A stretch of 64,000 nucleotides of DNA from Megamerina dolium (Eukaryota; Arthropoda; Insecta; Diptera; Megamerinidae), in the NCBI GenBank assembly GCA_963854835.1, contig OY978526.1:70714418-70778417 (forward strand), written 5' to 3'. Under the pieces are notes generated by a model. The model was not told where the DNA came from. It saw only the letters and a list, made by a program, of their open reading frames with translations, and did not search any database. A program made the position numbers and the translations under genes. Below are positions 48,093 to 57,712 of the stretch, one piece after another; position 1 is the first letter of the stretch, and each line of letters begins with the position of its first letter.

Positions 48093-49627
48093 TATACCCT
48101 GCATATGTAGATTTATATATAAAAAGTTTACTCGAATATCCAACTTTTCTTTTATTTCCACTTTTCCAGAAACAATTTTTGCATATACTACTAATTTACA
48201 CCCGAAATATGGTTGACTTTGACGAAGTAAAAGGATTTTAAGATAATTCCGAGGCTTAGTATGGGAGCTATATAAAAAGTGGGCGTGGCTTACCACTTTC
48301 TAGTAAATCCAATTAATTTTTCAATGTTAATCCACACCTTAAATTTGGTGTCCTACGTTGAATAGTTTCTAAGTTATGGTGGTTAACATTTTTGTTTAAT
48401 TTCCTCAACTTTGTATGGGAGCCCCAATAAGAAGTGGGCGTGGTACGCTGATTTTTCGCCAGATTATTTCCGACTACGATATTAATTTAAGTGTCAATTT
48501 TGGTTATTGTAGACATAAGATTGCCGAAGTTACAGCTGTTTCAATTTAAAATTTGTATGGGGGCTACGATAAACACTGGGCGTGGTGCGCCCATTTTCTG
48601 TGAGCCTAGTTGCTCGTACAATACTAATCCATACCCTAAGTCTCGTTGTCCTAGGCTAAATGGTTTGTAAGCTATGGAGCTTAAAATTTTTGTTTAATTC
48701 ACTCGACTTTGTATGGGAGACCCATGAAGGAGTGGGCGTGGCACACTGATTTTCTGCCAGATTTTTGCCGACTACGATATTAATTTAAGTGTCAATTATG
48801 GTTATTCTAGACAGAAGATTGCCGAAGTTACAGCTGTTTCAATTTAAAATTTGTATGGGGGCTACGATAAACACTGGGCGTGGTGCGCCCATTTTCTGTG
48901 AGCCTAGTTGCTCGTACAATACTAATCCACACCTTAAATCTCGTTATTCTACGCTGAATAGTTTGCAAGTTATAACCGGTAACATTTTTTTTAATTTCCG
49001 CAACTTTGTATGGGAGACCCAAAAAGGAGTGGGCGTGGCACATTGATTTTCTGTCATATTATTTCTAACTACCGTGTTAATCTAAGTGTCAATTATGGTT
49101 ATTCTAGACAGAAGATTGTAGAAGTTACAGCAGTTTCAATTTAAAAGAAGTACAGACACTTTGTATGGGAGCTACGCTAGAAAGTAGGCGTGGCTCATCC
49201 ACTTTTGTTGAGGTTATATAGTAGTATAATATAACTCTATGTGCCAAATATTGTTGTCCCAAGTGGTATATTGTGTGAGTTATAGCAAGTTAAAGATTTT
49301 GAAAATTTCGAGGTTAGTCGCTTTGAATGCTTGGTGTGGGCGTGGTTATTGACCGATCATGCCCAATATCAATCCCCTCCGTACCCTTGGATCATAGATT
49401 ACTTATGCCAAATTTCATCGAAATAGCTCAATATTTACTCAAGTTATCGTGCGAACCAGCCAGGTGACAGACAGACGGACGGACGGACGGACATCGTTAA
49501 ATCGAAAATTTAATCGACGCTGATCACGAATATATATCCATGTCTATATCTCCGGAGATTCCTTCAAGTGGACACAAACATCTGACCGAAATGAATATAC
49601 CATGCATATTGCATTATGCAGGGTATA
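48093..49627. mobile_element. Candidate non-autonomous element with 13-bp inverted ends and internal tandem repeats
   Basis: TATACCCTGCATA (48093-48105) and its exact complement TATGCAGGGTATA (49615-49627) bound a non-coding 1535-bp segment. Inside are about 149-bp units (TTTGTATGGGAGC...GTGGGCGTGGC), amplified as a 298-bp dimer: ATTAATTTAAGTGTCAATT at 48481, 48779 and (diverged) 49076. The right part has GTGCGAACCAGCCAGG and (GGAC)n at 49474-49491. Degraded relatives lie at 11.7, 26.4 and 32.8 kb, which fits a dispersed element. No target duplication recognised. Confidence 0.6.
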
Positions 49628-51750
49628 AAAAAAAAACGTCTGCAAAACTCTTTACAAAGTCAATAGCAATAATAATCATTCAAATTTTTATTGATTTTAT
49701 TAACTTTTGGACATTCAGTTGCCAGTGGTAAGTACCATATTTCGAAAAAGTCACCCTCGCCAAAGAATCAGATAATTAAGTGCAATAATTAGGAAGAGAA
49801 GAATGCATGAAAATAGAAAAATCATAATGAAATTATATATTCATTTTAATTAGAAAACCAAGTTTTTGTAATACATAAATGATTTATTATGACCAACACT
49901 CAGCAATCAGACACATCATCATATGTCGTATGCGACAAATAATACATAGATCTGATGTTATGCGATTCATAAAGTCATAAAAAAAAATATTTGCACACTG
50001 ACTGCTCTATAGAGAGGTTTTCTTTGTTGTGAACGTAAGTAGACGATATATGCAAATGTATCATAACCATAAAAAATGGCTATAATATTTTTTATCACTT
50101 TGTAACACATAACATACGAGTAATGTAGCCATACTTTTATTAGATTTCATAAAAATTTCCCTTTTCTTTCACAAACATAAATATATGTTTTCATTTTTAT
50201 TTATTTCATTTATTACCTAATCTGTTTTCATTTGCGTGTTAATTGTTCTGCATAGAATTATCAATGCATCAGCTAGATATACTACAATACACATTGTCTA
50301 GGTAGAATCCTAATACATACCTAAGGGGTCAGTCTCATTTTTACTACCTAATATACATGCCAATAATGATGTTGATGTTGCATTTGTGCATCGTGCTACA
50401 TTAACTGATTGCATAAGCGCATTTGCAACACCATCCTATGCACACATTTATACCGATGCTTATAATACACTCACTATACAGTGGTGTCTAACTTAGGCGG
50501 TTATCCTAATTAAGTTGCCAATACATATCTAGTAGTACATATAATGATGCTGCTGCCGCGACAATTCTATAAAAACATACTTTTACTACTTAGCTCGCTA
50601 GCTAGCCCAAGTCATGTCCATGTCTATTGAGTTTTTATTATACACTTTTGAATGTGTTCAGGGAAGTTGTCCTATAGTTATAACCAAGGCATATACTACC
50701 TATACATAGGCACATAAGTACTTTTGATCATTTGTATATGCATAAAGCGCTTATAGAATGTTCTTTCATTAATTAAGTAACATTTTTGATTAGATGTACA
50801 AATAAATATTGTAGTTTTTCTAGTTCGTAAACGGATATGAGACATTCTATGAGTTCACAGTGGTTACAGTGTAGAATGTTGTATTTTAGAATAGAGGGGG
50901 CCAAACCTAGATGACGTAGTAGTAGTCACTTGAAAAGAGGGATTGATGAAAAAAAAAAAAAAACATTTAAAATGTGTGTAATTTTTTGTGAGCATGAACC
51001 ATTTGTTAAATAGTTCAAATCATCTCTGAAAATATTTCCGGATACTTTTCAGCACTTTGTTTCCAATAGGGAGAAAATATAATTACGATAGTTAAATTGA
51101 AAAATCATATCGACTTTTTGATTCAGCATTATTTGATATTTCATCATGAAAAGCTATTCATCCGTGAAAATTTTTTTTTTTCAAAAATCAGTCCTTTTAG
51201 TAAGAAATGCTCACTGAACGCCTCGTCCAATTAACGGTATATATCATCGGTCAACTATTCGTAAAACAATTGATTACTTTCACACTCAATTTACTCTTTA
51301 GAATTTCTATCCATCAAATTAGGGAGTGCGTATAGTGCGCTCTAAAGAAATTATCGCCATCATTGAGCCCAGTGCTGAGGATGATCTAAATCGATGCTTC
51401 CATCTATTGACTTTATGAAAGATTTTACATAATGATTTTGGATTATTCAAGATTTAATTGGCGTAAGAATTGAAGCGAACGGACTATCGTTTTTCACATG
51501 AGTTCAGTAATTGAGCTTCTATGACGCTGTGGCTCAGTCGCTTTGTGTATCTACTCATTATTCATTAATTGGCATTTTTATATACAGTTCGTTACCAGCG
51601 TTTCCAGCTTCCCAGGGTCGCCTTGGAGGGCTTAATGTATGACCGACCCCTATTTGGTGTTACAGCGCAATATTTTTTTCATAAACATACTTGCCCCTTG
51701 CTTTAATCTCTTATGCGGCTTCCCTACAAATTGAATGCATGAAACGTGAA
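49628..51750. other. AT-rich non-coding DNA
   Basis: No supported gene. Confidence 0.5.
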
Positions 51751-52750
51751 AATTCACTATTAGCCTTGTAGCTTCGAAAACATCGCCCCCAGAGCAGTTA
51801 AATATATGACGATCTCCTATTTATTTTTCCTGCCTAAAATTTCCTGCAAATATATTTACTTTAAATATCCACACCTTGAGGGTGCTCGCTTATAAATTTT
51901 TTAAAACCTTTGACCTAACGGTATTCCCTAACAAAAATTTTCCGAGATAAATCCGGATACATGTGTAAAATTATTTTACGTAAAGATGTTTCTTCCAAAT
52001 CCGATCGATTTAAAAAGGAATGACCCAAAAGCGCTTGAAATTCGATAAATATCACCATAGCTCTTCAGAAAACGCCCCTAGAGCAGTAAAATATATGACT
52101 AACCTTCAATAATTTTTTCACGCCAACATTCTTTCTAAAAGTACTTATGCTCTAACTTCACCCCTGAAGGTGGCTTTCATACCAAATGATTGTAAAAATA
52201 TCTAAAAATTTACAAATAACTCCACAGCTGCAAACCAATCGTCCCTGAATCAGTTAACTTCTAAATCTTCTAAACATGCTTATTCTCTATCTCCACCCCT
52301 GAAGGGGACTTCCCTACAAAATGAATGCAAAAAAAAAAAATTGAAAATCAGCGGATAGTGCCACAACTCTTCAGGATTCGCTAATAAAACTTTGTAATCT
52401 ACGATCGAGTCATATACATTTTTCTGCTCTATCATTTTCTCGAAACATACTTAATCTCTACCTCTACCCCTTAAGGGTACTCTCATACAAAATGAACGTA
52501 AAAATACCTAAAAATTTACAAATAATTTCACAGCTGCAAACCAATCGTCACTGGAGCAGTGGACAACCACATATATTTATTCTCTATCTCCACCTCTTAA
52601 GGGGGCTCCGATACAAAATCAATACCAAAATATCTGAAAATCGACAAATACCCCTTAGCTGCATAGCAATTCTCCTTAAAGCTGTAAAATGTATGAACAG
52701 CTTCCATTAAGTTTTCCTCCCAAAATGACCCCCAAATATACTTGTCTTCT
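51750..52750 (+). repeat. Degenerate tandem array (AGAGCAGTAAAATATATGAC family)
   Basis: The landmark GCAGT or its variant occurs at 51794, 52083, 52250, 52556 and 52681 (spacings 289, 167, 306, 125). Units share CTATCTCCACCCCTNAAGG, TACAAAATGAATGNAAAAA and CACAGCTGCAAACCAATCGTC. Same family and orientation as 22.0-22.9 kb. Confidence 0.65.
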
Positions 52751-52947
52751 ATATTCACCTCATGGAGAGAGTCCCCTACAAAATTGATGCATTTATAATG
52801 GCTGTAATAACTAAAATATTAGTGAGTCCAAATCTGGGATTTATTTTTGCTTTCTTGTAAAGAAATGCTTCAAATAATTCAGATTTTATATTTTGCTCCT
52901 TATAGTGTGACCCATTGGCATATTTTTGGAGAATTTCCAAAGTTCTT

Positions 52948-53074
52948 TTTGACAGTTTGATAACCTACAAACTGTCAAAGATGCTAAAGTGCATCTTTGC
53001 CGAAAGTAGGGTACAAGTGATAAACTCGATGTTGCTCTGCTCTGGATACTTTAGAATCTAAAGTTTAGATTCTA
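52948..53074. other. Cluster of three perfect inverted repeats
   Basis: TTTGACAGTTTG/CAAACTGTCAAA (52948-52959, 52968-52979; 8-nt loop), AAAGATGC/GCATCTTT (52977-52984, 52991-52998; 6-nt loop) and TAGAATCTAAA/TTTAGATTCTA (53052-53062, 53064-53074; 1-nt spacer). All are exact. The cluster lies about 300 bp upstream of the bnl acceptor. Confidence 0.7.
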
Positions 53075-53373
53075 GATAATGCAAATACTAGCAAGTGTCA
53101 CACACTTTAAGCAAGTGTTAACCAGCATTGATGTAAACACGCCTATTATATTTGTGAATGGTGAAATTATGTTGTACAATCGATTGGCAATAAAAATGGC
53201 AATTAAAATTTACATCTACGTCTGTGCTTTAAGGATTTTAAACTTTTACGTTGATCTTGACTATTTAAGAAATACTCATGATTTTTTATATGATTTGTTT
53301 TCTGATCGTTGTCTCATCATAAAAAATATGTTTAATAATAAAATCCTCTCTTTTTTTTCGTATTCTTCTTTAC

Positions 53374-53375
53374 AG
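53374..53375 (+). other. bnl: Candidate 3' splice site upstream of the bnl coding exon
   Basis: A long pyrimidine tract (about 53346-53372) leads into TTTACAG at 53369-53375, the best acceptor near the exon. If used, the exon spans 53376-55943 with a 662-nt 5'UTR leader. Weaker acceptors end at 53881 (ATTACAG) and 53897 (TTTCAG) and would give shorter leaders. Confidence 0.5.
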
Positions 53376-54037
53376 ATATCACATTCAACGACCTTCAATA
53401 TCGATTGCAATAATCACAAAGAAGAAGAAGAAAAAAGATGAAAAAGAAGAAGCGAAAAATGTAACTTCTCTACAATTTGAAAAAATAATGAATGTTGTGG
53501 AAAAATCATAATTTTTTTGATGTCTTAAAAAAGGATGTTTTTTTTTTTGTTTTTTTTTGTTTCGAAAATGGCGATAAAATCGGATAATGTTGAAATATGT
53601 TTTATCAAGGGGAAAGAAGAGGATGATAATCTATTGCAACGACAACAACTATTACTAATACTATTAGTACTACTATTACTACAACAACAACTACAACAAC
53701 AACGACAGCAACATTGCATTAATATGGTAACCTAATAATCGCACCGATCGAGAGTAAGAAAGCGAAAGAAGCGCGTGTTCGCGTGCGCGTTAACGAAAAT
53801 CAATTAAATTTCCAAGAAATAAAAATTCCAGAATTTTTTCCCTCTTTTTGTGTGTTTGCATAAATAAACGCACAATTACAGCGTAACCTAATTTCAGATT
53901 GAAATTGAAAAGTGGCAGAAACAAAGAAGAAGAATCATTTTTTGGGGAAAACAACGACAAAATAACAACAACAATTAAGCAATAAGCTCAAAAGTGGCAA
54001 TAACATCCACGAACGATCGTCAGATTGCATTTTGTTA
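53376..54037 (+). other. bnl: Probable bnl 5'UTR portion of the coding exon
   Basis: Inferred from the acceptor at 53375 and the start codon at 54038. It contains GAA-rich (53422-53450), poly-T (53537-53560), and ACT/ACA triplet runs (53640-53705). It also holds a short CpG-rich patch (CGCGTGTTCGCGTGCGCG, 53774-53791) that stands out from the AT-rich surroundings. An upstream reading frame opens at 53535 or 53569 and closes at 53735, so it would act as a uORF if the leader is as drawn. The context at the main ATG (TTGTTA) is poor. Confidence 0.45.
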
Positions 54038-55943
54038 ATGCGAAGACGTGGTTTACGCCTCAATTGGAGGGCCCTAGCATTGCTGGGTGCCCTCCTTTCG
54101 ATTATAATCGAATGGCCCACCGGTATGATGGTGGTGTATGCAATGCCGACAATCTTTTTACAAGCGGCCACCACCTCAACAGCTGCTGCATTACATGCCA
54201 CAACTATGATGCCCTACACAAATGCGTTGATCATGCCATCGAATATAACTGAAATTCAATTTAATGATTCAACAACAATAGCAACAACGACAACATTCAG
54301 TCGTAGTGATAATGTGTATATAAATAATAATAATTCTAATATAAATACAAATCGAAATAGTAGTTGTAATCATAAAAATAATGAAAGTGTGACTAGTGAT
54401 AATTATGATCATCAACAGCAGCAGCAGCAGCAGCAAGGGCAATCAGATCACCGAGAGCAGGAGGATCAGCAGCAGCAGCAGCATGAATCCAAACATAATT
54501 ATAATTCGAAGAAAAATCAATATAAATACAATATTCAGCATAGTTCTGAAGTAGCGCATATATCGCACGATCAGAATGTCGCTGCCAATGAAGACATTAG
54601 CGATGAGGATCAGTCGCATAGTCATAATACGGATGGCAGTAAAACACTCATGACAGCGGTGACATTTAATGATGGGCAACATCATAATACGCAACGCATT
54701 AAAATATCAAATTTAATATCGAATAAGCGTAAGCGTAAAAAATTCAATGATTCTGCTGATATTGACTATGATGATGATGATGATGATGATCATGATGATG
54801 ATGTTGACTATATGGATGGTGAGACAGCCTCAGAGTCAATCGCTGTTACATCGATGGCAGATTATATTGATGAAGATATGGGAGAGATGATGCACAAGTC
54901 TTCAATTAGTAATAAAAATCATTATAGTATTAATACAAATGAACCCAATCATATAAACAATAGGCGAACTTTATTAGAAACAACCACAACACAAAATCGA
55001 ATGCCTTTAATAGCATTATTGGCTAACAATAATGACAATAATATCATCAGCAGCACGATCACAACATCAACAGAAACAACAAGTGCAATGCCAACTCATA
55101 CAACATCATCCTCATTACGATTGTCATCAATCACAGAATTCAAAGAATCACCCGCGCCATCAACATCAACGCGATCATCAATTTGGGCATCAACAGAAGC
55201 GATACAGATCAACAATGTTGCAAATGAATACACCGATAATTATGATGAATTAGCAAGTTCAGAAACGACAGAAACACCATCATCATCATCATCATCATCA
55301 CCATCAACAACAACAACAGCAATATTACATTCATCAACTGTCAACAGTCATACTGATCATACTGATCATATTGATGATGATAATAATTATTTGCTACCAT
55401 CAGCAGATCGCATTGCAGTCATACTTTCACGTACTGAACGTAGCATACGTTCACGTGAAAAGGATACTATTCGAACTGCAACAACAACAACAACAACAAC
55501 AGCTACAACTAGTGACAGTCATAGTGATCGTAAGCGCCATCAGCGCAGACAAGTTGATGGCGATAGTAGCAGCATAGTTAGACGATCATCTGATACTGTT
55601 AGCGGAGGAGGTGGCAGTCGAGGTGGTGCTGGTGGTGGTGTTGGTGGAGTATTGATGAAAACAAAAAGACTGAATAATTCTAGAAATACACAACAAAAAC
55701 AACAACAAACACAATCGCATCATCATCATCAACAACAACAACAACAACATCATCATAGTAATAGCAATAATCATAATAATTATAATAATAAAAATATAAG
55801 CAATCTCGATCGTAATGAACGATCAACGATATCGCATCTATCGGGACCATCACGTAAGATACAATTGTATATAAAAAATCGTTTCATACAACTACTGCCG
55901 GACGGTACAGTGAATGGAACACAGGATGATCAAAGTGAATACA
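54038..55943 (+). CDS. bnl: Branchless-type fibroblast growth factor, first coding exon (partial)
   Basis: This exon encodes the first 635 residues of a secreted FGF ligand. In Drosophila, Branchless signals through the receptor Breathless to guide tracheal branching. I chose the ATG at 54038 because it is the first in-frame ATG after the stop at 53963. Residues 1-35 form a signal peptide: an RRR-rich n-region, a hydrophobic core ALALLGALLSIII, and a likely cut after VYA. Residues 36 to about 600 are low complexity: Q126-133, an acidic run near 243-258, NKRKRKKF at 229-236, glycine-rich 522-540, and H/Q runs at 561-573. The FGF core begins at about residue 606 (RKIQLYIKNRF) and contains LLPDGTVNGTQDD (619-631), which matches the FGF1/2 strand pattern. 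The exon ends after Y635 in phase 1. The pro-region is much longer than I remember for Drosophila Bnl, which I attribute to repeat expansion. Pyramus and Thisbe are less likely, since they resemble FGF8. The remaining exons were not found. Confidence 0.85.
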
Positions 55944-55949
55944 GTGAGT
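55944..55949 (+). other. bnl: Splice donor ending the bnl first coding exon
   Basis: GTGAGT follows GAATACA in phase 1. Reading on gives a run of Phe codons and then random AT-rich sequence to a stop at 56042, as expected for an intron. Aligned on DGTVxGT, the cut falls after the same core position as intron 1 of vertebrate FGF1/FGF2 (from memory). Confidence 0.8.
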
Positions 55950-56044
55950 ACAATTTTTTTTTTTGTTATAATAATTACGATGATATTCACATCATTAAAA
56001 AAAACCTAATGCTTTCTATTAAGAGAATATTTTGTTTTTATTAG

Positions 56045-56810
56045 AAATGTAATTTTTTTTTGTAAACTGATCTACTGATCGTATCACTTTTAGTATGGCT
56101 TTTAACAAATCGATTTTGGTTTTTAATTTGATCCGTGAATTATTTTGAGTGATTATTAGTTGGAGTCTAGAAATCAGTTATATTTATTTGTGCTCTAGAG
56201 TAGTTTTTTATCGCTTCTTTATTGTGTTAATGATCAATTGACGTTGTGATCACACGATCATTTAGGTTGATGTATTTAGTACTACGGTTGTTGTTCTAGC
56301 ATCTTTCAGACCTGATGCGAATTGATGTTTGAATTCAAATATAATACAGTTTTATGTGATCATTGATATAATGATCTTGCGCTTGTCTCATGAAATGTAT
56401 ATAAAGCGATCGATTTGTTCAGTGATCTTATCAGGACGATTCTAATCGATTTAAGTGAAGGGATCATTTGTCAATTTGGAGATGCTTTTAAATTCATTTT
56501 ATAGGCAAGTCTCTCTAAGAAGTGGACATAAGTAGTAAATGTATATATTCAGAAAAAATATTTGGTAGTGAAAATTAATGGTGGATCAGTCAGATATTTT
56601 ACACTGCTGGGGTTACTCGTGAAGTGATAGTAGTGAAATTTATAAAAGAATGCTAATATTGTTATGGAACCCCTTTAAGGGCTAGAGAAAGGTGATAAGT
56701 TTGTTTAGAAGAAATGTTGAGAAGAAAAAATTAATGGGGTCTGTCATATAGGTCAATTTACATACGGCCGATTATTTCATGTGTTATTATTTTTCATCAG
56801 TTTTTTGTTT
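56045..56810. other. bnl intron sequence
   Basis: No coding signal. GATCA words are frequent (56076-56460). The part from 56490 resembles the 44.6-kb repeat family. Confidence 0.5.
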
Positions 56811-56814
56811 AGGT

Positions 56815-57712
56815 TAGAACCAAAACGGGGTTTCAGACAAGGTGATTCGTTATCGTATTATGGAGAAAATAATATGAGCTGCTGATCTACGACATAATAG
56901 CATTATCTTAAACAAAAGTGTTATCTTCAACAAATGGCATTATCTTCAACAGAGTTGGAAAGAGAGTCGCGTGGGATGGGTCTTACGGTGAACGAGGGCA
57001 AGACGAAGTATCTAGTGTCAACAAGCAAAGAGTTCCGGCGTCTTGGACAGCACGTCACTTTTGACAACTACGCTTTTGAAGTAGTAAGGGACTTTGTCTA
57101 TCTTGGAACCAGCATTAACAGCAGTAATGACGTCAGCTTGGAGATCATGCGTAGGATAACTCTTGCTAACAGGTGTTACTTTGGGCTGAGTAAGCAATTG
57201 AAAAGTCGAGCCCTCTCTCGAAGAACGAAAACTACACTCTACAAGTCTCTCATCATGCCTGTCCTAACATATGGCGCTGAAGCCTGGACAATTTTCACCT
57301 CGGATAAGCGAATGCTTGGGGTTTTTGAGAGAAAAGTCCTACGCAAGATCTTTGAACCTATTTGCGTTGGTGGCGAGTACCGAATAAGGTATAACCATGA
57401 GCTGTACGAGTTGTATGCCGATACTGACATAGTAAAGCGCATCAAAATCCAGCGGCTGCACTGGCTAGGTCATGTCGAGCGAATGGAAGAACACGCTCCA
57501 GCTAAGAAGGTGTTATATTCGGAACCCGCTGGAGGACGACGCAGTACTTGGCCTCCGGTGGAAAGGCCAAGTACTGGAGAACCTGACGGCGCTTGGAATT
57601 TCTAACTGGCGCCAGCTAGCAAAGATGACAGAGATGGCTGGCGAAGCATGTTATTTTCGGCCTAAATCGATAATCGGTTGTTATGGCCACATAAGTAAGT
57701 AAGTAGGACCAA
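56815..57712 (+). pseudogene. RTE-like LINE relic (reverse transcriptase C-terminal half) in the bnl intron
   Basis: It begins with a fragment of the RT fingers/palm (GFRQGDSLS, about 56829-56855) directly fused to MEKII(*)AADLRHNSII, so the segment with the YADD active site is deleted. The open frame 56934-57605 then reads LTVNEGKTKYLVSTSKE, DFVYLGTSINSSNDVSLEI, LYKSLIMPVLTYGAEAW, VFERKVLRKIFEPICVGGEYR and IQRLHWLGHVERM. It shifts frame at GGRRS. The 3' end is TAAGTAAGTAAG at about 57692-57706, a short simple-repeat tail like those of RTE elements. Inactive. Same strand as bnl. Confidence 0.85.

Noticed and set aside
53079..53441. 120-codon open frame just upstream of the bnl exon
   Set aside because: No domain or signal peptide, AT-driven composition, and it crosses the strong pyrimidine tract and acceptor at 53375.
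55032..55577. Overlapping +1/+2 open frames inside the bnl exon
   Set aside because: They are Q/H or I/S-rich shadows of the triplet repeats in the true frame, which alone has the signal peptide and FGF core.
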